This document shows positions 32,946-41,360 of a stretch of 64,000 nucleotides of DNA, in pieces. The stretch is from Brenneria nigrifluens DSM 30175 = ATCC 13028. Its GTDB lineage: Bacteria > Pseudomonadota > Gammaproteobacteria > Enterobacterales > Enterobacteriaceae. The notes below the pieces were generated by a model that was given only the letters and a program-made list of their open reading frames with translations, was not told the origin of the DNA and ran no database searches. A program made the translations under genes and the position numbers. Every line of letters begins with the position of its first letter. Position 1 is the first letter of the stretch. The stretch covers positions 4,650,001 to 4,714,000 of the forward strand of contig NZ_CP034036.1 in NCBI RefSeq assembly GCF_005484965.1, given 5' to 3'.

Positions 32946-33758
32946 ATGGCTGAAACCCTTATCGAACTGCGCGATGTCGGCAAATCATTTGATGGCAACC
33001 GGGTGCTGAAAAATATCAATCTGGCCGTCGATGTCGGCGAGATCGTTACGCTGATTGGCCCGTCGGGATCGGGCAAAACCACCGCGCTGCGCTGCATGAA
33101 CTTTCTGGAAGCCTATGATGAAGGGGAGATCCGGATTAAAGGCCAGTTGTTGGGCTACAGCGGGCCGGGGCGCGAACCACGACACCGTGACAGCCCGGCG
33201 CTGATTGCCGAAGTGCGTCGTCCGCTGGCTATGGTATTTCAACAGTTCAATCTGTGGCCGCACATGACCGTGCTGGAGAACGTCACCGCTCCGCTGGTGC
33301 TGGGGAAAAAATTGCCGCGCCACCAGGCCCGTCAACGTGCCGCCGCCGCGCTGGCGCAGGTCGGGATGACGGAAAAGGCCGATGCCTGGCCGTCGCGTCT
33401 GTCGGGCGGGCAGCAGCAGCGCGTCGGCATTGCCCGTGCGCTGGCGCTGGAACCGGAACTGCTGTTGCTGGACGAGCCGACCTCCGCGCTCGATCCCGAA
33501 CGGGTCGAGGAAGTGCTGGACGTGATAAAAGCGCTCGCGGGCAGAGGCATTACCATGGTGATGGTCACGCATGAGATGTCGTTCGCCGCCCATATCTCTT
33601 CGCGCATCGTTTTTATGGCGGACGGCGGCGTGGTGGAAAGCGGGCCGCCTGGTACGCTGTTGCGTAATCCGCAAACGGAACGCCTGCGGGCCTTTCTCGC
33701 GCCGTGGTTTAAAAGCCCGCTGCAACTTAATGAATCGGAGTTCGTCAATGGTCAGTGA
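32946..33758 (+). CDS. Polar amino acid-type ABC transporter ATPase
   Basis: A 270-residue ATPase of the GlnQ/HisP class. Walker A LIGPSGSGKTTALR at about residue 36, the Q-loop MVFQQFNLWPHMTVLENV, signature LSGGQQQRVGIARAL, Walker B LLLLDEPTSALDPE and the H-loop MVTHEMSFA are all intact. Its last 11 bases overlap the start of the M20 hydrolase gene, tying import to hydrolysis. Confidence 0.92.
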   Translation: MAETLIELRDVGKSFDGNRVLKNINLAVDVGEIVTLIGPSGSGKTTALRCMNFLEAYDEGEIRIKGQLLGYSGPGREPRHRDSPALIAEVRRPLAMVFQQFNLWPHMTVLENVTAPLVLGKKLPRHQARQRAAAALAQVGMTEKADAWPSRLSGGQQQRVGIARALALEPELLLLDEPTSALDPERVEEVLDVIKALAGRGITMVMVTHEMSFAAHISSRIVFMADGGVVESGPPGTLLRNPQTERLRAFLAPWFKSPLQLNESEFVNGQ

Positions 33759-35004
33759 ACCGGCAAAAAAAGCCGCTGATTGTGTCAGCCAGACACGTCT
33801 GCTCGACAATCTGGCCGCCTTGTCGCGCTTCGGCGCGTTGGCCTCCGGCGGGGTAAACCGTCAGGCGCTTTCCGCGGAAGATCTGGACGCGCGAGCATGG
33901 CTAATCGATCTGGCGCAATCGCTGGGCTGCGAGGTATCCACCGATGGCTGCGCCAACCTGTTTATCCGCCGTGCGGGATTGCAGGACCTGCCGCCGGCGG
34001 TCACCGGCAGCCACATGGATACCCAGCCATGCGGCGGCAATCTGGATGGGTGCTACGGCGTTATGGCAGGCATCGAATGCATTGCAGCGCTCAATAAAGC
34101 TGGCATCGTTACCCAGCGGCCAGTGGAAGTGGTGGTCTGGACCAATGAGGAAGGCAGCCGCTTCGCCCCCGGCGCCATGGGCTCCAGCGCCTTTGTCGAT
34201 CCAGACCGTCTGGCAGACTATCTGCAAAGCCGCGATCGGGACGGCGTGACGGTCGGCGCGGCGCTGGCCGACTGCCACCGCCGCTTTGCCTCCCTGCCGC
34301 GCCGCGCCACCTACCCGATGGCGGCATTTATCGAGCTGCATATAGAACAAGGGCCGGTGCTTGAACAGGCCGGGCTGTCGCTGGCAACCGTACAGGGCAT
34401 TCAGGGCGTTCGCTGGTATCAGGTCCGCTGCCTCGGTCAGAGCGCCCATGCCGGCACCACGCCGATGGGCAGCCGCAAAGACGCCATGACGTTGGCGCGC
34501 CGCCTGGCGGATCGCATCGAGCAGGGCGTGGCCGACGTGCCGGCCGATCAACTACGCTTAACCTTTGGCTGCTGGCAGGTGACGCCGAACGCCATCAACA
34601 CCGTGGCGAGCGAAGTCAGCTTCACCGTCGATTTCCGCCATCCCGACGCCGCCGTTTTAGCCCGCTTTGACGTGGTGATGGCCGACCTTGCCGCAGACGA
34701 CGTCGCCGTGACGCCATCACTGTTTCAGCCGCCGGTCGCCTTTGACCGTCATCTGTTGGCGCAACAACAGGCGTGCTGCGACGTGCTGGACATTCCAACC
34801 GGCCGACTGGTTTCCGGCGCCTTCCATGATGCAATGTATCTGGCCCGGCACTGCCCGACCAGTATGTTTTTCGTTCCAAGCCGTAACGGTATCAGCCACA
34901 ACCCGGCTGAATATACCGACCCCCATTCGCTCTGGCTTGGCGCCAGAGCCCTCGCCTGCTGTCTGACAGAACTGGCAAACCCATTAACAGGAGTCAATTC
35001 ATGA
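33748..35004 (+). CDS. M20-family amidohydrolase (allantoate/N-carbamoyl amino acid type)
   Basis: A 418-residue metal-dependent hydrolase of the hydantoinase/carbamoylase family. Start at 33748 (MVSEPAKK), overlapping the ATPase gene. Metal ligands are visible in GSHMDTQPCGGNLDGCYGV, WTNEEGSRF and IELHIEQGPVLE, and the dimer-domain SAHAGTTPMG is present. Members open N-carbamoyl or ureido C-N bonds (allantoate, N-carbamoyl-amino acids, ureidoglycolate). The residues that tell these apart cannot be judged by eye. Operon context suggests it acts on the imported compound or on a ring-opened product. Confidence 0.85.
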   Translation: MVSEPAKKAADCVSQTRLLDNLAALSRFGALASGGVNRQALSAEDLDARAWLIDLAQSLGCEVSTDGCANLFIRRAGLQDLPPAVTGSHMDTQPCGGNLDGCYGVMAGIECIAALNKAGIVTQRPVEVVVWTNEEGSRFAPGAMGSSAFVDPDRLADYLQSRDRDGVTVGAALADCHRRFASLPRRATYPMAAFIELHIEQGPVLEQAGLSLATVQGIQGVRWYQVRCLGQSAHAGTTPMGSRKDAMTLARRLADRIEQGVADVPADQLRLTFGCWQVTPNAINTVASEVSFTVDFRHPDAAVLARFDVVMADLAADDVAVTPSLFQPPVAFDRHLLAQQQACCDVLDIPTGRLVSGAFHDAMYLARHCPTSMFFVPSRNGISHNPAEYTDPHSLWLGARALACCLTELANPLTGVNS

Positions 35005-35699
35005 GCACAATCCACTACCCTGCCTGCTGTGAAAAAGATAACGGCACCGCACTGGGCACCAATGCCACCGCCACCTCGCCGATTTCTGCCGACGGCACGC
35101 CGGTTCCCGGTGAGCAATATACGGTGCCTGCCCGCTGTGGCCGTGCCGTGCGCCTGCAAAAAGGGCAGGTTATCCGCATTATTAATACCCCGGGAAGTCA
35201 GGTGTGTGATACCTGGCTGTTCAATAGCGAAGACCTGAGCGAATTCTCTTCTATGGAGCACACCCGCGCATTTATCGACAAAATCATCCCCAAACCGGGT
35301 GATGTGCTGGTCACCAACCAGCGCCGCCCCATCGGCACGCTGCTGACCGATACCTCGCCGGGGGTACACGACACCATGATTGCCGCCTGCGACCTGTTCC
35401 GCTACAGCAATATGGGGATCACCGAATATCACGACAGTTGCGCCGATAATATGCGCCTAGCGCTCAACGCCATCGGCCTGCGCGCCCGCGAAGTGCCGCA
35501 GCCGCTGAACCTGTGGATGAATACCCCGGTTAACCCCGATTACACTATTTCCTGGCTGCCCGCCGTCAGCAAAGCCGGCGACTATGTCGAGATCCGCGCC
35601 GAACTGGACTGCATCGTGGTCATGTCCGCCTGCCCGCAGGACATCGTGCCAATCAATGGTTGTAATCCTCAGGCAATTCATTTTAGTGTAACGGACTAA
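35001..35699 (+). CDS. DUF1989 (urea carboxylase-associated) family protein
   Basis: A 232-residue DUF1989 protein: VPARCGRAVRLQKGQVIRI near the N-terminus, NTPGSQVCDTWLF, then EYHDSCADNMRLAL with the conserved His-Asp-Ser-Cys. Two members of this family form the carboxyguanidine deiminase of the guanidine/urea carboxylase pathway, so a deiminase or related C-N hydrolase role is possible here, but there is only one copy and no urea carboxylase or allophanate hydrolase nearby. Its ATG overlaps the M20 gene stop (ATGA), so the two are made together. Confidence 0.8.
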   Translation: MSTIHYPACCEKDNGTALGTNATATSPISADGTPVPGEQYTVPARCGRAVRLQKGQVIRIINTPGSQVCDTWLFNSEDLSEFSSMEHTRAFIDKIIPKPGDVLVTNQRRPIGTLLTDTSPGVHDTMIAACDLFRYSNMGITEYHDSCADNMRLALNAIGLRAREVPQPLNLWMNTPVNPDYTISWLPAVSKAGDYVEIRAELDCIVVMSACPQDIVPINGCNPQAIHFSVTD

Positions 35700-35765
35700 T
35701 CAGCCATGCCGCCCGTTGTCAGGCCGACGACGGGCAGCGTCCACTTTTACAACCGATAACTCGTT

Positions 35766-36356
35766 ATGAAAAAAAACGGCGACACCAGCGGTACAGTATT
35801 ATCCAATCTTGGTATGCGGCTACGACATGCTCGTCTGGCGCAGGAAATGACCTTAAAACAGCTGGCGCAGAAGGTGGAATGCTCTGAAAGCCTGCTCTCT
35901 AAACTGGAAAACGACGTCGCCACGCCGTCTCTGGCGATGCTCCACCGGCTGGCCCGTGCGCTGGAAACCAACATTTCAGATCTGATGGCGGAAAACTGGG
36001 TGACGGATTCACCGGTGCTTAAACCGGATCAACGGCGGCGAAAACGTTTCCTGCAACGCAACAAGCAGGGCGGCATCGAACTGGAAAACCTGACCTATAA
36101 CCATAAGGGCGGCCTGTTACAGGGCAACATCCACATTATCGAGCCTGGTGTGGCCAGCGATGGTCTGATTGAGCACCACGGCGAAGAGATGGGGTATGTG
36201 TTATCCGGCGAAATCGAATTGTATCTGGGTGAGGAAATCCATCGGTTAACCGCCGGGGATTCCTTTTATTTCCCCAGCCATATCCCCCACGGTTATTGCA
36301 ACATTGGCGAGACGGTGGCGCACGTTCTGTGGGTCAATACGCCGGTTACGTTCTGA
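35766..36356 (+). CDS. XRE-cupin transcriptional regulator
   Basis: A 196-residue regulator with a Cro/CI-type helix-turn-helix at about residues 14-68 (LKQLAQKVECSESLLSKLEN) and a C-terminal cupin domain at about 110-190 (EHHGEEMGYVLSGEIELYLGEE split by the usual Gly turns, ending in FYFPSHIPHG). This architecture is common in local regulators of amine and amino acid catabolism (PuuR-like). It lies 66 bases after the DUF1989 gene, with an imperfect hairpin GCCCGTTGTC/GACGACGGGC between them (35709-35733), and probably responds to the pathway substrate. Confidence 0.85.
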   Translation: MKKNGDTSGTVLSNLGMRLRHARLAQEMTLKQLAQKVECSESLLSKLENDVATPSLAMLHRLARALETNISDLMAENWVTDSPVLKPDQRRRKRFLQRNKQGGIELENLTYNHKGGLLQGNIHIIEPGVASDGLIEHHGEEMGYVLSGEIELYLGEEIHRLTAGDSFYFPSHIPHGYCNIGETVAHVLWVNTPVTF

Positions 36357-36734
36357 ATCGCGCTGACGCGCCGCGTTAACCCGCATTATGCTTCCCCTTT
36401 TAGTCTGGCCGCTGCAAGTCCCACGGCCAGCGCGCCCGCTGAAAAACAGGCTTCGTTCCTCTCCCTCTGCACATTAAGCGGCCAAAATGGTCTTATACTG
36501 AACTTTTTAAGTGCAAAAATCGCACGCCTTGCTCCATTTCGGCACAGCGGCGTCGGGTCGCCGTCCGGCGGAGAGGAAAGATAGCGCGTTTTACTTCTTC
36601 CCTCCCCCAACAATTACCGATGACGACAAACCCTTGCAGGACGCGGTCTGACGCGTTTTTTTACCCGCCGTCGCCGCAACCTTGCGGCGCCTGTCGATAA
36701 ACATTTTCCCGTGGGATGCAGATGGACAAAAAGC

Positions 36735-36750
36735 AGGCATGAAATTTGCT
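36735..36750 (+). promoter_or_regulatory. Candidate sigma-54 promoter for the BMP operon
   Basis: In the 451-bp gap 36357-36807 the stretch AGGCATG-AAAT-TTGCT keeps GG-N10-GC spacing and a perfect -12 TTGCT, with two mismatches in the -24 element. A start near 36761 would lie 47 bases before the ATG. A weak terminator ACGCG-N6-CGCGT-T6 at 36641-36662 separates it from the regulator gene. No other gene seen in the gap. Confidence 0.45.
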
Positions 36751-36807
36751 TTACTTAAACTCAAGTTACTTGAAAGAAAGTTAACATCATTGAATTGGAG
36801 AACGAAA

Positions 36808-37800
36808 ATGACCATCTATGCCACCCCACGTCCTTTTGCCGCACTCGTCCGGGTCGTCGCCGCCGCCGCTGTTTCAATAACGCTTGCTTACGCCGGCGTG
36901 GTCGGCGCCCAGCCATTGAAGGTGGCCATTGTGATGGCCGGTAATATCACCGACCACTCGTTTAATCAGTCCGGTTACGAGGGCGTGATGCAGGCGGGCA
37001 AAGCGTTGGATATTGAAGTGGCTTACAGCGAGAAAGTGCCTCAGCCCGATCAGGCCCGCGCCCTGTCTGATTATGCCCGCCGCGGCTACGACATCGTAAT
37101 CGGCCACGGCGGTGAATTTCAGGATGCGGTCGATCGGGTCGCCAAACGCAATGCCAACACCCAGTTTCTCATCGTCAACGGCACCCAAAGCGGCGGCAAC
37201 GTCTCCACGCTGGCTTTTGACATGAAGGATATGGGTTATGTCATTGGCTATATCGGCGGTAAAAGCTCGAAAACCGGAGTCGGCGGCTTTGTCGGCGCAC
37301 AGAAAATCAAAGCTTATACCGATCTGAACGAGGGTTTCGTTGAAGGCTTCAAGGCCGCGCGACCGGACGGCAAGGTACTCAGCGCCTGGACCAACGACTG
37401 GGACGATCTGGCCAAAGGGAAAGAAGCGGCGCTGAATCTGATCGACCAGCAGGCGGATGCCCTGTTCCCCACCATGGATAATGCAGTGCTTGGCAGCCTG
37501 CAAGCCGTCAGAGAGAAAAATAAACAGGGCTTCGGCATTTACTATGATGCGCTGAAAGACTGGCCGGACAACCTGCTGCAATCCGCGGTACTGGATATGC
37601 GCGGCGCGCTGCTGGCTATCCTGACTCAAGCCAAAAGCGGACCGCTGGCAGGCAAAGCCTATGTCTACGGCTTCGAAACCCCAGCCGCGTTTCGTCTCGG
37701 CAGCTATGGCAAAGCGGTGTCAGAACAGACCAAAACCGACGTCGCCGCGTTGATTGAGGAGATCAAACAACGCAACGCCGCCGCGGCAGTACAGCCGTAA
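36808..37800 (+). CDS. BMP-family ABC transporter binding protein
   Basis: A 330-residue periplasmic binding protein of the basic membrane protein (BMP/PnrA-like) family, whose studied members bind nucleosides, purines or related rings. The start at 36808 has GGAG eight bases upstream and yields a signal peptide ending VVGA-Q; the frame also runs upstream to 36682 but without a ribosome site. Characteristic are ITDHSFNQSGYEG, GHGGEFQDAVD and the loop LFPTMDNAVLG. No lipobox Cys, so it is soluble. Its stop overlaps the next ATG (TAATG). Confidence 0.88.
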   Translation: MTIYATPRPFAALVRVVAAAAVSITLAYAGVVGAQPLKVAIVMAGNITDHSFNQSGYEGVMQAGKALDIEVAYSEKVPQPDQARALSDYARRGYDIVIGHGGEFQDAVDRVAKRNANTQFLIVNGTQSGGNVSTLAFDMKDMGYVIGYIGGKSSKTGVGGFVGAQKIKAYTDLNEGFVEGFKAARPDGKVLSAWTNDWDDLAKGKEAALNLIDQQADALFPTMDNAVLGSLQAVREKNKQGFGIYYDALKDWPDNLLQSAVLDMRGALLAILTQAKSGPLAGKAYVYGFETPAAFRLGSYGKAVSEQTKTDVAALIEEIKQRNAAAAVQP

Positions 37801-39320
37801 TGAGCTATCTCAGCATTGAAGGCCTGAGTAAGCGGTTCGGTGATTTCAGCGCGCTGGATACGGTTTCTCTTAACGTCAGCAAAGGCAGTATCCATGCGGT
37901 GCTGGGCGAAAACGGCGCCGGTAAAACCACGCTGATGAATATCCTGTACGGTCTGTACCAGCCCGATAGCGGGCACATCAGCCTGGCGGGCAAGCCGCTG
38001 AAGGTTTCCTCCCCCAGACAGGCGCTGGACTGCGGTCTGGGAATGATCCACCAGCACTTTATGCTGGTGGATAACCTGACGGTGCTGGAAAACGTCATTC
38101 TCGGCTATTCCGGCGGGCTGCGGCTCAGGCTGGCGGAACACCGTCGCAGGCTCATCGAACTGAGTGAGCAGGTTGGTCTGGATATCAACCCGGACCACCC
38201 GATATGGCAATTGCCTATCGGGATGCGCCAGCGGGTTGAGATCCTCAAGGCGCTTTACCGCAATGTGGATGTGCTGATCCTCGACGAACCCAGCAGCGTA
38301 CTCGGTCCCGACGAGATAGCGTCGTTTTTGCAGATTCTGGCCAAACTGCGCAGCATGGGAAAAACCATGCTGTTCATTACCCATAAGCTGGACGAGGTGT
38401 TCCGGGTGTGCGATCGGGTGACGGTGCTGCGCCGGGGCAAAGTCGCCGGACACGCGGAGATTGCCGACACCACGCCACAGGCGGTGTCGCGCATGATGGT
38501 CGGGCGCGACCTGACAAAACCGCCCGATTTGCCGCCAATGCCGCAGGGAGAGGTGGTGCTGGCGGTAACCGCGCTCAACGCCCGCAACGATCGGGGTATG
38601 CAGGCGCTGCATGATATTTCGTTCCAGATTCGCGCCGGTGAGGTACTGGGTATCGCCGGGGTCGATGGCAACGGCCAGTCAGAGCTGGCCGAAACCATCA
38701 CCGGGCTGCGCCAGCCCACCTCCGGCGACGTCAGCGTGCGAGGGGAGTCGATGCTGGGTTATGACGCGGGCGAACGCCGCCACCGTTTCAACGTAGGATA
38801 TGTTCCCGAAGATCGCCACAGTACCGGCCTGGTTCTGGAGTTTTCCCTGTGGCAAAACGCCATGCTGCGTGACGCCCGCCGTACCCCCTTTGCCCGTCGC
38901 GGGCTGATCAACGCCCGGAAAACCCGGGACATCACCCGCGGCTGGTGCGAAAAATACGATATTCGTATGCACTCGGTTAACCAGCCGGTTCGCTTCCTGT
39001 CCGGCGGTAATCAGCAAAAATTGATCTTTGCCCGTGAAGTGGAATGCGATCCGGCGTTGCTGGTGGTGATGCAGCCCTGCAAAGGGCTTGACGTCGGCGC
39101 CATCGAGGCGGTACAGCGCGTGGTGCGCGAACAGCGCGAACTGGGCAAGGCAATCCTCTATATTTCGACCGAACTGGATGAGATCATGGCCATTTCCGAT
39201 CGCATTGGCGTGATGTGCGCCGGGCAGCTCACCGGAATGCTGACGCGGGCAGAGGCAACCACAGAACGTATCGGCGAGCTGATGACCAGCGATGCCGTCG
39301 AGGACATCCACCATGAATAA
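37800..39320 (+). CDS. Sugar/nucleoside-type ABC transporter double ATPase
   Basis: A 506-residue protein with two fused nucleotide-binding domains, the RbsA/NupA/YufO class that pairs with BMP binding proteins. Domain 1 has Walker A VLGENGAGKTTLMN and Walker B LILDEPSSVLGP, with a divergent signature PIGMRQRVEIL. Domain 2 has the degenerate Walker A GIAGVDGNGQSEL, signature LSGGNQQKLIFAREV and a Walker B reading LVVMQPCKGLDV where the usual catalytic Glu is Gln, so probably only domain 1 hydrolyses ATP, as is common in this class. Confidence 0.9.
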   Translation: MSYLSIEGLSKRFGDFSALDTVSLNVSKGSIHAVLGENGAGKTTLMNILYGLYQPDSGHISLAGKPLKVSSPRQALDCGLGMIHQHFMLVDNLTVLENVILGYSGGLRLRLAEHRRRLIELSEQVGLDINPDHPIWQLPIGMRQRVEILKALYRNVDVLILDEPSSVLGPDEIASFLQILAKLRSMGKTMLFITHKLDEVFRVCDRVTVLRRGKVAGHAEIADTTPQAVSRMMVGRDLTKPPDLPPMPQGEVVLAVTALNARNDRGMQALHDISFQIRAGEVLGIAGVDGNGQSELAETITGLRQPTSGDVSVRGESMLGYDAGERRHRFNVGYVPEDRHSTGLVLEFSLWQNAMLRDARRTPFARRGLINARKTRDITRGWCEKYDIRMHSVNQPVRFLSGGNQQKLIFAREVECDPALLVVMQPCKGLDVGAIEAVQRVVREQRELGKAILYISTELDEIMAISDRIGVMCAGQLTGMLTRAEATTERIGELMTSDAVEDIHHE

Positions 39321-40395
39321 CCTGCGGCAAGTGTTCTATAGTTTACGCATGGTGTGGGCGGTGCTGGCCGCCTTTGCCGTCGGTTCATTACTGATTCTGG
39401 CGACCGATCACAACCCTATCGAGGCCTATGGCGCGCTGTTTCAGGGCGCATTTTTCGACTACTACGGTCTGGCCGATACATTGATCAAAATGTGCCCCAT
39501 GCTGCTGGCCGGGCTGGCGGTGATCATTCCGATGCGCTGCGGCCTACTGAACGTGGGCGGCGAAGGGCAGATTTACATAGGCGGGCTGGCGGCGGCGGCG
39601 GTCGCCCTCTATCTGCCCGCGGCGCCCGCCTGGCTGCATCTGCTGTTGTGCCTGCTGGCCGGTATGCTGGGCGGCGGGCTGTGGGGCGCGATCCCTGGTT
39701 ATCTGCGCGCCACCCGCGGCATCAACGAGGTGATCGTGACGCTGCTGATGAACTACGTCGGTATCAATATCGTCAGCTATTTCGCCGGCGGCCCGATGAT
39801 GCAGGACGGCGCGCCTTACCCCTACTCCAACGAAATCAGCGACAGCCTGTGGTTGCCGATCTTTCTGCCGCACACCGACACCCATATCGGCGTGTTTATT
39901 GCCGTCGCGCTGAGTCTGCTGGCGTTCTGGGTATTGCGCTACACCACCGTCGGCTTTTCCATGGCGGCGGTGGGCAAAAGCCCAAAAGCGGCGCACTATG
40001 CTGGCATGTCCATCAACCGCCACATCATCGGCAGCATGATCGCCGGCGGCGCGGTGGCGGGACTGGCCGGGGCCGTCGAGGTCGTGGGCGTCAAATACCG
40101 GCTATATCACCTGTTCAGTCCCGGCTACGGTTACGATGGCATCGTGGTAGCGTTTATGGCCAGCCTCAATCCGCTGTTCGCTGCACTGTCCGCCTTTTTC
40201 CTCGCCGGGTTAAGCACCGGGGCGCAATTCATGCAGCGGGCCATCGGGCTTGATGTAACGGCGATTGAAGCCCTGCGCGGCCTGATCGTCATCTTTGTGG
40301 CGGCGGGCCTGATCTGGAGACTCCGGCAGCCAAAACCGTCCGCCGCCGTCGCCCCCCTCGTCTCTTCCACTCTCTCTTCCCAGGGACAAAAATGA
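39313..40395 (+). CDS. Nucleoside-type ABC transporter permease
   Basis: A 360-residue branched-chain/ribose-type permease with about nine membrane helices. Start placed at 39313 (MNNLRQVFYSL), overlapping the ATPase gene by eight bases. Conserved stretches are LNVGGEGQIYIGGLAAA, TRGINEVIVTLLMNYVG and VGKSPKAAHYAGM. It pairs with the next permease; the two genes overlap by ATGA. Confidence 0.88.
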   Translation: MNNLRQVFYSLRMVWAVLAAFAVGSLLILATDHNPIEAYGALFQGAFFDYYGLADTLIKMCPMLLAGLAVIIPMRCGLLNVGGEGQIYIGGLAAAAVALYLPAAPAWLHLLLCLLAGMLGGGLWGAIPGYLRATRGINEVIVTLLMNYVGINIVSYFAGGPMMQDGAPYPYSNEISDSLWLPIFLPHTDTHIGVFIAVALSLLAFWVLRYTTVGFSMAAVGKSPKAAHYAGMSINRHIIGSMIAGGAVAGLAGAVEVVGVKYRLYHLFSPGYGYDGIVVAFMASLNPLFAALSAFFLAGLSTGAQFMQRAIGLDVTAIEALRGLIVIFVAAGLIWRLRQPKPSAAVAPLVSSTLSSQGQK

Positions 40396-41321
40396 TGGAT
40401 GCCACCTATCTTGCGATTGTCTCGACAGGGTTGCGCCTGTCAGTCCCGCTGATCTTCGCCGCGTTGGGCGGCATCTGGTCGGAACGCGCCGGCGTTTTCA
40501 ATCTTGCGCTGGAAGGCAGCCTGCTGTGCGGGGCTTTCGGCGCGGCGCTGGGCAGCTTCTATTTCCACAGCGCCTGGGCGGGGCTGGCGGTCGGGCTGTT
40601 CGCCGCCGGACTGACCGGCCTGCTGCTCGCGGTGATGACCGTCTGGCTGTCGATCAATCAGATGGTGGCGGGCATTGCCATCAATATGTTCGCCATCGGG
40701 ATAACCGCCTTTCTCTCGCGCATCGTTTTCAGCGGGCAAGGCGCGTCTGACAGCCTGACCGGCTTTTCCACTTTTGCCATTCCCGGTCTGTCGTCCATCC
40801 CGATAGTCGGCAACCTGCTGTTCAATCAGGATTTTCTGGTGTACCTGATGTACGCGCTGGTGCCGCTGGCCTGGTGGTTGCTGTTTCATACTTCCTGGGG
40901 GCTGAACCTGCGCGCCACCGGCGAGTATCCGCGGGCGGTTGACAGCGCCGGTCTGTCGGTGTTTGGCATTCGCTTTATCAGCGTGGTCGGGTCGGGGGTG
41001 ATTGCCGGTCTCGGCGGCTGCTATCTGGTGCTGTCGCAGGTGTTTATATTCACCGAACATATGAGCGCCGGCAAAGGCTTTATCGCGCTGGCCGCGCTGA
41101 TACTTGGCCGCTGGCACCCAATCGGCGCCGTGGCGGCCTGTCTGTTGTTCGGTCTGGCGGATGCGCTGCAGCTACGGCTACAGTTCAGTCATCCCGACGT
41201 ACCTTATCAATTGTTCGTGGTGCTGCCCTATGTGGCGTCGATCGGCGCGCTGATTATCTTTGCCGGGAAAATCAGGCCGCCGGCGGCGGCCGGGGAACAT
41301 TATCAACGCGGCGGGAAATAA
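40392..41321 (+). CDS. Nucleoside-type ABC transporter permease
   Basis: A 309-residue second permease of the BMP-associated class: FAALGGIWSERAGVFNLALEG near residue 20, SINQMVAGIAINMFAIGIT, RATGEYPRAVDSAGLSV, and ALAALILGRWHPIGA. About eight membrane helices. In homologous systems this pair forms the channel for purine or pyrimidine nucleosides; the substrate here may be a related cyclic N-compound, given the downstream hydrolase. Confidence 0.88.
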   Translation: MMDATYLAIVSTGLRLSVPLIFAALGGIWSERAGVFNLALEGSLLCGAFGAALGSFYFHSAWAGLAVGLFAAGLTGLLLAVMTVWLSINQMVAGIAINMFAIGITAFLSRIVFSGQGASDSLTGFSTFAIPGLSSIPIVGNLLFNQDFLVYLMYALVPLAWWLLFHTSWGLNLRATGEYPRAVDSAGLSVFGIRFISVVGSGVIAGLGGCYLVLSQVFIFTEHMSAGKGFIALAALILGRWHPIGAVAACLLFGLADALQLRLQFSHPDVPYQLFVVLPYVASIGALIIFAGKIRPPAAAGEHYQRGGK

Positions 41322-41360
41322 CGCACTGCGCCCTTTTCACCTTTATTATCAGGCAATGGT

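Noticed and set aside
32985..33809. Long minus-strand open frame antisense to the amino acid ABC ATPase
   Set aside because: The sense strand encodes complete Walker and signature motifs; the antisense product is Arg/Gln/His-rich low-complexity sequence.
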